NCBI RefSeq assembly: GCF_036250735.1
Contig: NZ_CP109430.1
Coordinates: forward strand, 9,176,001-9,240,000
Source: Streptosporangium sp. NBC_01495
GTDB taxonomy: Bacteria > Actinomycetota > Actinomycetes > Streptosporangiales > Streptosporangiaceae
Reading direction: 5' to 3'
Length of the DNA stretch: 64,000 bases
Program-made: the position numbers and the translations under genes
Shown: positions 56,618 through 64,000 of the stretch, piece by piece
Numbering within the stretch: position 1 is the stretch's first letter
How the letters are laid out: each line of letters starts with the position of its first letter
Notes under the pieces: generated by a model
Database searches by the model: none
Told to the model about the DNA's origin: nothing
The model's input: the letters and a program-made list of their open reading frames with translations, nothing else

Positions 56618-57616
56618 GTGAACCCGCTGACCGAGATTCTGATGTCCCGCTTCGCCTCGCACCCGCTGCGGATCGGCACCCGTACCTCCACCATGGCCAA
56701 GATCCAAACCGGCCACGTCGCCGAACTGATCACCCAGCTCGCACCCGGCGTACCCATCGAGATCGTGCCCACGCAGGTCAGCGCCGACCTGTGGCCCGGC
56801 GACCTCGCCGAAATCGGCGGCAAGGGCGCCTTCAGCAAGGAAATCGACCGCGCGCTGACCAGCGGCCGGATCGACATAGCCGTCCACTGCATAAAGGACG
56901 TCCCTGGCGACGTGCCGTTGGCCGAGGGGACGGCGTTTGGCGCCTACCTGCCACGCGATGACGTTCGCGACGTCGTGGTCACCCGCGACGGCGTAGCCCT
57001 GGCCGACCTCCCGGCCGGGTCACTGATCGGCACCAGCTCCGTACGACGCCGCGCCCAGCTCAGCATCCACCGGCCCGACCTGCGCACCGAACGCATCCGT
57101 GGCAACGTCGACACCCGCCTGGCCAAGCTGGACGAGAACGAAAGCAAGTACGCCGCGCTGGTCCTCGCCCGCACCAGCCTGCTCCGCCTCGGCCTGCTGG
57201 AGCGCCACCACGAGATCCTGCCCCTGGAGTTCCACAGCGCCAACGAAGGCGTCGTGTCCATAGTCCCGCCCGTGGGCGCCGGCGTCGTCGGCATCCAGGC
57301 CCGCGGCTCCGATGCCCCTGTGATGCGGCTCCTGGACGAACTCAACCACCCCGCGACCGCCCAGCACATCCTCGCCGAGCGAACCATGCTGCACATGCTC
57401 TTCGGCCACTGCAACAGCCCCATCGCCGGACACGCCTCCACCACCGCCGACGGAAAGATGTCCATGTTCGGCATGGTGTTCAACCGCGACGGCAGCGCGT
57501 TCGTCCGCTCCCACGCCTGGGGCACCCACGATGACCCCGCCACCCTCGGCGCCCGTGTCGCCGCCGACCTGCTCCACCAGGGCGCCCGTAACCTGATCAC
57601 CGCCACCCGGAAATGA
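56618..57616 (+). CDS. hemC: Hydroxymethylbilane synthase (porphobilinogen deaminase), probable second copy
   Basis: 332 residues from GTG 56618 (AGGAAG 6 bases upstream); ATG 56642 is an alternative. HemC joins four porphobilinogens into hydroxymethylbilane. The N-terminal fold LRIGTRTSTMAKIQTGHVAEL, the catalytic Asp in RIDIAVHCIKDVPGD, and the dipyrromethane-carrying Cys in LFGHCNSPIAGHAS are present, though the loop differs from the common EGGCxVPxG form. It is not with other heme genes; its neighbour is a Nudix hydrolase. It may serve a specialised or secondary pathway. Confidence 0.85.
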   Translation: MNPLTEILMSRFASHPLRIGTRTSTMAKIQTGHVAELITQLAPGVPIEIVPTQVSADLWPGDLAEIGGKGAFSKEIDRALTSGRIDIAVHCIKDVPGDVPLAEGTAFGAYLPRDDVRDVVVTRDGVALADLPAGSLIGTSSVRRRAQLSIHRPDLRTERIRGNVDTRLAKLDENESKYAALVLARTSLLRLGLLERHHEILPLEFHSANEGVVSIVPPVGAGVVGIQARGSDAPVMRLLDELNHPATAQHILAERTMLHMLFGHCNSPIAGHASTTADGKMSMFGMVFNRDGSAFVRSHAWGTHDDPATLGARVAADLLHQGARNLITATRK

Positions 57617-58119
57617 CCGGGCCGGATGTACGGCCCGCTTCCACCGGCGGGCCGTACGGCTGGGCGGTCACCGCCCATCTTCTCGTCCTCGACGAGGCGG
57701 CCCGCTGGCTCGTCCTGCGGACCACCCGTGATCACACCCGGTGGCAACTTCCCGGGGGGCGTGCCCGCCGTGGCGAGAGCCCGGCCGCAGCCGCCAGCCG
57801 AGAAGCCCGTGAGGAAACCGGCCTGACCCTGCCCGCCGAACGTCTCATCACCGTCGCATGGGTTCCAGCCGGCTCCCCCGACCGGCAGGACCGGATCGCC
57901 TTCGTCTTCTCCACCCGGACCCTCCGGTTCCAGGACCTGACAAAGATCACCTTGCAGACCGACGAGGTGGATGACTGGCAGATCATCCCCGCGAGGCACG
58001 CGACGTGCGGCCTCCACCCGCTCATCGTTGAGCGCCTCACCGAGGCCGGCCTGCACGGGCCAGGCCACTACATCGAACAAGATCCCGCATCGATAAGAGA
58101 AAGGACCGCCATGCCGTGA
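57613..58119 (+). CDS. Nudix hydrolase
   Basis: 168 residues. The Nudix box GGRARRGESPAAAASREAREETGL (about 48-71) fits Gx5Ex7REUxEExGU, binding the divalent metal. These enzymes hydrolyse nucleoside diphosphates linked to another group; the substrate is not evident. ATG/GTG coupling with hemC (ATGA, start 57613) makes a two-gene unit. The stop codon lies inside a 12-bp-stem hairpin (58106-58133). Confidence 0.9.
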   Translation: MTGPDVRPASTGGPYGWAVTAHLLVLDEAARWLVLRTTRDHTRWQLPGGRARRGESPAAAASREAREETGLTLPAERLITVAWVPAGSPDRQDRIAFVFSTRTLRFQDLTKITLQTDEVDDWQIIPARHATCGLHPLIVERLTEAGLHGPGHYIEQDPASIRERTAMP

Positions 58120-58133
58120 CAACGGCATGGCGG
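58106..58133 (+). terminator. Hairpin overlapping the Nudix stop codon
   Basis: CCGCCATGCCGT (58106-58117) and ACGGCATGGCGG (58122-58133) pair perfectly over 12 bp around the 4-base loop GACA. The Nudix gene's ATG-CCG-TGA end is within the left arm and loop. A second hairpin (58197-58205 with 58220-58228) follows about 65 bases later; the two together should end the transcript. Confidence 0.8.
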
Positions 58134-58313
58134 AACCGTCGTACGTCTGTGAATTCACGTACGCCGGTCGGAAGATGACGTACCTGCGCACCACGGACAA
58201 CCCCCGGCCTCCCGGTCCTGGGGGTTGTGTCGTAGGGAAGGTCAGGCGGCCGCATCCTCAGACGGGAAAGCCCCTGGTGGTAGCCGAGAGCCTTCCCATG
58301 CTCCGAGATTGGA

Positions 58314-58526
58314 CTAAAAGTCGAACTCGCCCTTCTTGGCGCCATCCACGAAGGCGTCCCAGACGCTCGCGCTCACCACGAACGGCGCCCGCTCGGGAGC
58401 CTCGGTGTCACGCAGACCCACCCGGCCGCCGGACAACGGAGCCACCTCCAGGCAATTGCCCTGGTCGGACCCGCTCTTGGTGGCCTTACGCCAGACCGCG
58501 CTCTTCAGCTCATCACTCAGGTCCAC
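58314..58526 (-). CDS. DUF397 domain protein (copy 2)
   Basis: 70 residues, starting with MDLSDELKSAVWRKATKSG and identical to copy 1 over most of the C-terminal 40 residues (EVAPLSGGRVGLRDTEAPER and VWDAFVDGAKKGEFDF). The start overlaps the upstream DUF5753 regulator gene by 10 bases, the canonical pairing for this regulatory family, so this copy is in its natural context. The product may antagonise or modify the regulator. Confidence 0.9.
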   Translation of the reverse strand: MDLSDELKSAVWRKATKSGSDQGNCLEVAPLSGGRVGLRDTEAPERAPFVVSASVWDAFVDGAKKGEFDF

Positions 58527-59338
58527 AGCTTCTCCGCCTCTCTGATCAACTCGATGGACATGTGCTGAGGTTGCGCCTCGGCTCGCAAAGCGTCATATCT
58601 GCTATGGATAGCTTCAACATCTTCTGGACGATCTGTCACGTGCCCGTGAATTGCGGACTGGATATACGCCGTATCCGGACTTCCTGAAAGCTGTGCGATC
58701 ACGAAGCCGCCGAGGATCCCTGTCATCACCCCCAGCGTCGCGGGGATGACCTGGATGCCGATTCGCGGGGACTCTACCGCCTCCACGAGGCGTTCGAGTT
58801 GCCGACGCATGACTTCCTTGCTGCCAACCAGACGATGCAGCACGCCTTCGTCCAGTACCGCACGGAACAGCGGCGGGGTGGCACGCCTGAAGATCTCCTG
58901 CCGCTCCATTCGGGCCGCGACAGCCTTCTCTGTCTGCTTTTCGGTTATGCCGGGCTCGCCACGAATAACCGCCCGCGCGTATTCCTCGGTCTGCAGTAGG
59001 CCTGGAACGACGAGCGGTTCCCAGGTGTGCAGGGAACGCGCCTCCTGCTCGATGTCCAGCCAGCTTCGGAACCACCGAGGGCTTGCTGACCGGGTGAGCT
59101 GTTCCCAGAGCCGGACGAGTTCCCCGCCCGCACCCATGGCCTCGTCGTAACGCTCCATGAAGTTCCGGCTGGCCCTGCGCTGCCCTCGCTCGATGAAGCC
59201 GATCAAGCTCGCGCTGAACTGGACGACTTCCGCCAGGCGCTCTATGGAGATACCAGTTCTTTTTCGGTGCTTGCGGAGCTCGGCCCCCAAAAGAACTAGA
59301 GGCTTCACAGAAGGATCGGATTCATAAGAAACGGACAT
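58517..59338 (-). CDS. XRE-family regulator with DUF5753 domain
   Basis: 273 residues from ATG 59338, with GGAG seven bases upstream; an upstream frame to 59386 lacks a ribosome site. The helix-turn-helix LGAELRKHRKRTGISIERLAEVVQFSASLIGFIERGQRRAS is followed by DUF5753 features WEPLVVPGLLQTEEYARAVIRG, ARMERQEIFRRATPPLFRAVLDEGVLHRLVG and QVIPATLGVMTGILGGFVIAQL. It overlaps the DUF397 gene downstream, forming a complete Scr1/DUF397 pair. Upstream (59339-59817) about 480 bases hold no gene I can support. Confidence 0.93.
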   Translation of the reverse strand: MSVSYESDPSVKPLVLLGAELRKHRKRTGISIERLAEVVQFSASLIGFIERGQRRASRNFMERYDEAMGAGGELVRLWEQLTRSASPRWFRSWLDIEQEARSLHTWEPLVVPGLLQTEEYARAVIRGEPGITEKQTEKAVAARMERQEIFRRATPPLFRAVLDEGVLHRLVGSKEVMRRQLERLVEAVESPRIGIQVIPATLGVMTGILGGFVIAQLSGSPDTAYIQSAIHGHVTDRPEDVEAIHSRYDALRAEAQPQHMSIELIREAEKLWT

Positions 59339-59817
59339 TTCAACTCCGTCCTGTTGGGGCGCCACTCCGACAACACAGAAAAACACAGTCCACTACAAAG
59401 TGTCCTGGCGGTGTGTGGGGAGTTTCGGTACCCAACGTAGCCGGTCAGGGGCACCCTGTGAAGAGGCGGAAGGCGTGAGAAAGCCGCCGGAAAAGTCGCC
59501 CTCACATATGGCGATAGGCCCCAATAAACCCGCCGTCAAAATAAGTAGCTATGTCCGAAAAAGAGAGTGGGAAATGACGCCGAGGTGTTAGAGCACGTGA
59601 AATCGACGGGCAGTTCACACAACCACCGGATACAGGCCTGTCACCTCCCGGCAAGCCTTGACCTGACGGGCGGAAGGCTTTGACGCCGCCGTAAACACAG
59701 GAACAGCACCGCTCCCGACCCGGAAACACAGTCCTCATCTCAGAAACGAAAGCGGGACCCGTCACGGCATCGCAGGCCGGGACGAGCCCCTCAACCGGAC
59801 TCTGGAGGTCCGACCTG
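59339..59817. other. 480-base region without a recognised gene
   Basis: Only short overlapping frames of poor composition are present. The left part must contain the promoter of the leftward DUF5753 regulator, and the right part that of the rightward small gene at 59818. No repeats or hairpins stand out. Confidence 0.5.
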
Positions 59818-60222
59818 ATGCACAACCTTAGAGGAAACCCCAGGCCGATCAGGGTGCGTTGGCACGCGAACCGGCCGCCGATGCCGCTCGGTTGCCGCTG
59901 GTGCGGCCATCCCCCGTACGCGCACGAGGCCGCCAGCCTCCCGCACCGCGCCCACCACCACTGGGAGCAGCCCACCCCCGCCCAGGTCCACGCCCGAATG
60001 AGCGTCCGCCGCCGCCTCAACCTCTCCAGCCGCCCACCCGTCGCGACGCCCATCCGCCCGACCCCCGCCGATTTCCCCGCGCGGTCTCCGGAGGTTTCCC
60101 CCGGTCGGCACCGGCGGCCGGATCAGCCTGTGGCCACGACCTCGGTGCCGTACCGGCGTGGGCGGCCACCGGGCCCCCGTACCCCCAAGCACACCCCGTA
60201 CCGGCAGGGAGCGACAGCGTGA
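59818..60222 (+). CDS. Small Cys/His protein before the ATPase-domain gene
   Basis: 134 residues. Near the N-terminus LGCRWCGHPPYAHEAASLPHRAHHHWEQPTPAQVHARM combines CxxC with several His residues and may bind zinc. The second half is low-complexity Pro/Arg. Similar small Cys/His proteins precede serine/threonine-kinase-like (HATPase) anti-sigma genes in actinomycetes, in my recollection. Its stop overlaps GTG 60219 (GTGA), so it is coupled to the next gene. ATG 59818 is preceded by a weak GGTCC sequence. Confidence 0.6.
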   Translation: MHNLRGNPRPIRVRWHANRPPMPLGCRWCGHPPYAHEAASLPHRAHHHWEQPTPAQVHARMSVRRRLNLSSRPPVATPIRPTPADFPARSPEVSPGRHRRPDQPVATTSVPYRRGRPPGPRTPKHTPYRQGATA

Positions 60223-60968
60223 ACGGACGTGATCCTCACGCCCGGCAGGGCGGGCGGCACCGGCGAGGAGCGGCCATCGCGCAGGTCGACTCCCGGCCCT
60301 GGGACCCGGCCGAACGAGCCGCCGCCGAGCGGCTCGACCAGATCGAGCCCGCCTGGACCGTCTGGTATGGCCTGGGCACCCGACACTTCCACGCCGTCGC
60401 CACGTGGCCCGCTCCCGAACCCCTGATCGTGCGGGCCAACACCGCCGACGAGCTACGCGACCTGATGCGCGAGGCCGAACACGGCACACCGCCACCCCGA
60501 GGAGGATCCATGCCCGAGAACCCGGACGTCCCACCGGCTCTGGACGCGCCGCACCCCCCGGACGACCCTCGGGCCGTTTGCTGGGACCTGCCGCATGACC
60601 TGCCGATCGTCGGCGAGGCCCGCGCCATGGTGCGCGAGACCCTCGTCGCCTGGGCACTGCACCACCTCGTCGACGACGCCGTCCTGGTGGTCGGCGAGCT
60701 GCTCGCCAACGCGATCATCCACGGCGAGCCCGTGGTCAGGCTCTCCCTGTGGGCGAGCGTGGACGAACTCCAGGTCCAGGTCACCGACCGGGGCCCCGGA
60801 CAGCCCCGCCACCTCGCCCTCGACGCCGAGGCCATCCACGGCCGCGGCCTGGCCATCGTCAGAGCCCTCGTCCACGACCACGGCGTCACGCCTCTCCCCG
60901 ACCGCCCCGGCAAGACCGTCTGGGCCCGCTGGCGCCTTCCTTTTCAGGACAAGGGCGTGATCCGGTAG
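60219..60968 (+). CDS. Fusion of a small N-terminal module to a GHKL ATPase (anti-sigma regulatory) domain
   Basis: 249 residues from GTG 60219. Residues 1-95 form a separate module (IEPAWTVWYGLGTRHFHAVATWPAPEPLIVRANTADELRDLMREAE). The C-terminal part is a histidine-kinase-like ATPase of the SpoIIAB/RsbW type: VVGELLANAIIHGEP (N box), VTDRGPG (G1), and GRGLAIVRALV (G2). Such proteins phosphorylate anti-sigma antagonists or act as partner-switch regulators. An AGGAGG site lies just before ATG 60510 inside the gene, so the ATPase domain may also be made alone (153 residues). It converges on the next gene with 25 bases of overlap. Confidence 0.8.
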   Translation: MNGRDPHARQGGRHRRGAAIAQVDSRPWDPAERAAAERLDQIEPAWTVWYGLGTRHFHAVATWPAPEPLIVRANTADELRDLMREAEHGTPPPRGGSMPENPDVPPALDAPHPPDDPRAVCWDLPHDLPIVGEARAMVRETLVAWALHHLVDDAVLVVGELLANAIIHGEPVVRLSLWASVDELQVQVTDRGPGQPRHLALDAEAIHGRGLAIVRALVHDHGVTPLPDRPGKTVWARWRLPFQDKGVIR

Positions 60969-62371
60969 ATGTGGTGGGAGTATTCGGCGGCGAAGGAGTC
61001 GGTGAACCTGCCCTCGCCGTCGACGGGTACCGTCCGGTTCTCGAAGAGGACCTCGGCACGCGTGGCCCGCAGCCCGCGCGGCAGAGTGAACGTGTGCCTG
61101 CCGGGGGCCGCGTTCGCGCTGGGCATCGCGAAGACGTAGTACGAACCCTGATGGTGTTTCAGCATGGTGTCGAGGCCGGGGCCGAAGCGGTGCGCGTACG
61201 ACTGGGTGTTCAGCACGGGGGCCAGTTGCCCGATGCGCCGGTTGACCTCGGCCACCGCGGGCCTGACCTTCTGCCCGCACCTCTCCCGCAGGACGTGCTG
61301 GGAGTGGCACGGCCCGCCGAAGTTGTGGTTGAAGTAGATGATGCCCCGGGCCTCGTGGATCAGCGAGCTCATCACCGCGCCCGTCACCTGCTGCGGCTGG
61401 ATGGCCCGGGTGTCGTTCTCGGCGGGCCAGCCGACCTCGACGAAACCGTAGATCGGCTGGCGACGGCCGTCGAGCACGTCCAGCTCGCGCTGGCGGTCGA
61501 GGACGGCGCCGTAGTTGGCGGCCCTGCGGCATTTGGAGACCGGCAGGGACAGGAAGTTCTGCCCGTCCAGGCAGACGCTCGCGCTGGTGTACCAGTAGAC
61601 GTCGGACGAGACGACGTCGGTGAAGCGGTTGACGAACGCGGCGGCGTCCGCGTCCCGCTCCCACATCATCACGCCCTTGCCGTAGTTGGCGTAGTGCATC
61701 CTGCCGTCGCCCTTCGGGAGCCTTTCCTTCTGGGTACGCAGCACGGTGAAACCGCATCCCCTGTCCTCGGGGACGCACAGGGGGCCCTCGCCGGGGTGGT
61801 TGCCGGTCCACCCGGCGTCTCCGGCCTTCGCCCACATGTCGACCTCGTCGTTGAGCAGCCAGCCCACCGTCTCCTTGCCGTAGCCGGTCAGCGGAGCGCT
61901 CGTCAGCGCCGACATGCCGTTCTTCCGCACCAGCGCCATGTCGCTGGTCCCGGTCAGCTCCACGTAGGTGTTGATCCCGGCGGCCAGGTCCTTGTCCACG
62001 TCGGCCTGAGTGATCACGGACTCGAACCAGACGCCCACCGGGAAGAACGACGGGTTCGTCCAGCCCGCCGCCGCCGGTGCGGCGAACCGCCCGTAGTAGG
62101 CGGGGCCGCCCTCCCACGGCACCCGCGCGGCCGTCGCGGGAGGCCCCGCGGCCGACCACGCGTCGGCCGGTGCCCTCCCGGGGGCCGCCGTCTCCGGGAG
62201 GGCGCCAGCCGACGCGCCCGCGAGCGGGCCCTGGCCCTGGCTCCCGGGCGCGTCGATCAGGGTGAGCCCGAGCACCGCCGCCGACACCGAGATGGCTCCC
62301 ACCCCGGCCAGCACCGGCAGCGGTCGCCTGACCCAGCGTCCCTCCGTCCGTGCGTGGTTTCCAGATCTCAT
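60944..62371 (-). CDS. Secreted or anchored glycoside-hydrolase-like (TIM-barrel) protein
   Basis: 475 residues. An N-terminal basic region and helix PLPVLAGVGAISVSAAVLGLTLI form a signal anchor, then an Ala/Pro-rich linker (50-80). The rest resembles a beta-alpha barrel: FFPVGVWFESVITQADVDKDLAAGINTYVELTGTSD, TVGWLLNDEVDMWA with acidic residues, SSDVYWYTSASVCLDG, PIYGFVEVGW with Glu, and SLIHEARGIIYFNHNFGG, followed by a beta-sandwich tail. The two acidic positions after beta strands suggest glycoside hydrolase chemistry. The GT gene 13 bases upstream in the same direction suggests an envelope or exopolysaccharide role. Confidence 0.7.
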   Translation of the reverse strand: MRSGNHARTEGRWVRRPLPVLAGVGAISVSAAVLGLTLIDAPGSQGQGPLAGASAGALPETAAPGRAPADAWSAAGPPATAARVPWEGGPAYYGRFAAPAAAGWTNPSFFPVGVWFESVITQADVDKDLAAGINTYVELTGTSDMALVRKNGMSALTSAPLTGYGKETVGWLLNDEVDMWAKAGDAGWTGNHPGEGPLCVPEDRGCGFTVLRTQKERLPKGDGRMHYANYGKGVMMWERDADAAAFVNRFTDVVSSDVYWYTSASVCLDGQNFLSLPVSKCRRAANYGAVLDRQRELDVLDGRRQPIYGFVEVGWPAENDTRAIQPQQVTGAVMSSLIHEARGIIYFNHNFGGPCHSQHVLRERCGQKVRPAVAEVNRRIGQLAPVLNTQSYAHRFGPGLDTMLKHHQGSYYVFAMPSANAAPGRHTFTLPRGLRATRAEVLFENRTVPVDGEGRFTDSFAAEYSHHIYRITPLS

Positions 62372-62384
62372 GATCCTGTCCTCC

Positions 62385-64000
62385 TCATCGCGGACCCGGC
62401 GACAGCTCGGCGAGCGCCATCAGCTGCGCGGCACGCGACGACCAGGAGGCACCGAGCACGGATCCCCGCATGGTGTCCGCCGGCTGCAGACCCCCGTCGC
62501 GCAACGTCGCGCGAACGGCGTCGATGAAAAGGTCGCCGTCGGCCGCGATTCTCACGCGGTCGGCATAGTTCACGAGTTCCTGGAAATCGGTGCTGACCAC
62601 CGGCAGGCCCAGCGCGAGATACTCCTTGAGCTTGATCGGATTCGAATTCCTGATCCACGGATTGTCCAGCCACGGCATGATCGCGACATCGAACCCCGAT
62701 CCGTACGCGGGAATTCGCTCGTACGGCCTGAATCCGAGCCAGTGGACGTTCGGATGGCGGGTGAGGCGTTCCATCGGGACGGTCGCGTCGCCGATCAGGA
62801 CCAGCGAGACGTCGGGCAGCTCGACGGCGATCCGTTCGAGAAGGTCGAAGTCGACGAGATAGTCGTCCAGCGCGCCGAAGAAACCCACCCTCGGCCCGGG
62901 GATGGCGCGGAGGTCGGCGGGCTGTTCGCTCTCCGGGCGCCGCCGGAAGTGGTCGGTGTCCACGCCGTGGTCGAGGAAGTGCGCGCGGTCTCCGGTCATG
63001 CCGCTCTCCTCGCCCATCAGCGCGGTGCTGACGTAGACCACGTGGTCGGAGCTTTCGAGCAGGCCGCGTTCCAGCGCCTCGATGGTCGGCCGGTCGGACT
63101 CGGGGAACGACGAGTGCCGGTCGGAACGGTTGAACACCAGCGCGCGCCTGCGCATCGGCCGCACCACGTCCCACGCCGTGGGGATGGTCACCATGATCAC
63201 GGGCCGGTGCAGCCCGAGTGCTCGCGAGACGGCCAGCACCTGGGCCCGGACCAGCAGCGCGTTCACCCGTCTGGCCAGCGGCGACCCGTAGAAGGGCAGC
63301 GGCAGCGGGGACATCACGTAGAAGCCGGGCAGCTCCCGCAGCGGCCTCCTGACGAGCATCGCGACGCTGCGCAGCTTGCGCCCGACGCGCCGCAGCACCT
63401 GCGTGGACCTGCCCGGCATCGGCATGCGCATCCCGATGCTGTTGACCACGAGGACCTTCCTGTGGGCGGCGACCGAGCGCATGAGCTGGAAGTCCGAGTG
63501 CGCCCGGTTGTGGTACCACCAGTCCTGCGCCGAGAAGCAGACGTAGCCGGGAGAGGCCCTCTCCTCGGCCGGGGAGGACCCCTCCCTGGCCAGAGAGGCC
63601 GTCGCATGGGCGGGATCGGCCATCCGGCGAACCGGGGAAACCGTCTCACGGGCCGGGGAACCAGCCTCACGGGCCAGGGAGGCCGCCTCTCCGATCGGGG
63701 AGGCCGCCTCACGGGCCGGGGAACCCGCCTCCGGGGCCGGGATCCCGTGGACGGGGGAGGCGGTCGTGGGCCGGGTCGTCGGAGAGGCCCCCTCCTCGTC
63801 GGGCAGGAGCGGCCACTCGCGCAGGGGGACCAGCTGGCGCAGGGCGGCCCGGTGCCGCCTCCCGCCCGCCCCACCCTTGGCGACCGCGCGGACCAGCTCG
63901 TTGAGTCCGACGGCCAGCCGCATCAGCTGCCCGCGCGGGCAGCCGTACCGCTCCCGGTGCATCCGGACCCGGTTCGCCGACGACAGCGCCCACAGCCGGC
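62385..64000 (-). CDS. Glycosyltransferase, apparent GT2-GT4 fusion with repeat linker (partial)
   Basis: The frame is open at the right edge. The first visible 75 residues (SANRVRMHRERYGCPRGQLM ... LNELVRAVAKGGAGGRRHRAALR) look like the C-terminal membrane-associated end of a GT2 rhamnosyltransferase-like enzyme. A repetitive linker follows (about 63790-63550; units like SPAREA, SPIGEA, SLAREAG), then a GT4-type transferase: VCFSAQDWWYHNRAHSDFQ, VFNRSDRHSSFPE, HFLDHGVDTDHFRR, GPRVGFFGALDDYLVDFDLL, PNVHWLGFRPYERIPAYGSGFDVAIMPW and KLKEYLALGLPVVSTD. It probably builds a surface polysaccharide. ATG 63962 is the first Met in the window but probably internal. Confidence 0.75.
   Translation of the reverse strand, partial: RLWALSSANRVRMHRERYGCPRGQLMRLAVGLNELVRAVAKGGAGGRRHRAALRQLVPLREWPLLPDEEGASPTTRPTTASPVHGIPAPEAGSPAREAASPIGEAASLAREAGSPARETVSPVRRMADPAHATASLAREGSSPAEERASPGYVCFSAQDWWYHNRAHSDFQLMRSVAAHRKVLVVNSIGMRMPMPGRSTQVLRRVGRKLRSVAMLVRRPLRELPGFYVMSPLPLPFYGSPLARRVNALLVRAQVLAVSRALGLHRPVIMVTIPTAWDVVRPMRRRALVFNRSDRHSSFPESDRPTIEALERGLLESSDHVVYVSTALMGEESGMTGDRAHFLDHGVDTDHFRRRPESEQPADLRAIPGPRVGFFGALDDYLVDFDLLERIAVELPDVSLVLIGDATVPMERLTRHPNVHWLGFRPYERIPAYGSGFDVAIMPWLDNPWIRNSNPIKLKEYLALGLPVVSTDFQELVNYADRVRIAADGDLFIDAVRATLRDGGLQPADTMRGSVLGASWSSRAAQLMALAELSPGPR

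Noticed and set aside
58127-58687. Rightward open frame starting MAEPSYVCEFTYAGRK
   Set aside because: Its ATG is inside the terminator hairpin of the Nudix gene, it crosses a second hairpin, and most of it is antisense to the DUF397 and DUF5753 genes.
1-64000. CRISPR array
   Set aside because: No regularly spaced identical repeats with unique spacers were seen; all tandem repeats found are contiguous or coding.

Overview
The window is very GC-rich with strong GC third-position bias, many GTG starts and 4-bp GTGA/ATGA gene overlaps. Its gene families (Scr1-type/DUF5753 regulators with DUF397 partners, a pSAM2-like integrative element, ATP-grasp RiPP maturase, Alg/UDP-glucose dehydrogenase genes) point to a filamentous actinomycete, most likely of the Streptosporangiales (Streptosporangium/Nonomuraea-like). 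The taxon is an inference.

Layout. 1-2.8 kb: end of an exopolysaccharide-type locus (membrane protein fragment, anchored beta-helix protein, UDP-glucose 6-dehydrogenase), closed by a strong terminator. 3.3-7.4 kb: a patch of gene remains (frameshifted tyrosine recombinase, IS21 istA fragment, clipped DUF418 gene) around a pentapeptide-repeat protein and an ECF sigma/membrane-partner pair. 7.4-11 kb: a compact graspetide (ATP-grasp RiPP) operon with precursor, maturase, ABC exporter and a small gene of unknown role. 11-13.3 kb: GNAT acetyltransferase and a lipoprotein.

13.4-23.9 kb: an actinomycete integrative and conjugative element (broken Nudix/Pif-like gene, KorSA-like GntR repressor with two copies of a 16-bp operator, DUF4265, Pra, TraSA, RepSA, Xis, Int) next to tRNA-Tyr. 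The 3' end of int is duplicated, and a HEPN-domain gene (candidate defence cargo) sits between the two copies. 24-32 kb: YajQ, SGNH hydrolase, MarR regulator with an 18-bp-arm operator and a gutted oxidoreductase, a Cys-rich leader peptide before an SDF-family symporter, PNPOx-like protein, beta-propeller protein, HtpX.

32.3-46.2 kb: a partial complex I cluster (nuoABC, H, IJKLMN; no D, E, F, G), split by an oppositely oriented Ser/Thr kinase and a membrane protein gene. Six of its subunits (C, I, K, L, M, N), a coupled Pro/Thr-rich reading frame and the DNA upstream of nuoA carry in-frame low-complexity repeat expansions, which is the strangest structure in the window. 46.5-52.4 kb: polysaccharide deacetylase with altered catalytic motifs, a second leader peptide closely matching the first, 2-oxoacid:ferredoxin oxidoreductase korAB, and an NAD-dependent epimerase. 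The korAB-nuo pairing suggests a ferredoxin-fed complex I.

52.4-64 kb: HigB/HigA-like toxin-antitoxin with the remnant of a second antitoxin, two near-duplicate DUF397 genes with two DUF5753 regulators, a trio of small coupled genes, a hemC paralogue with a Nudix hydrolase, an ATPase-domain regulator with an internal ribosome site, an anchored glycoside-hydrolase-like protein, and a glycosyltransferase that appears to be a GT2-GT4 fusion running off the right edge.
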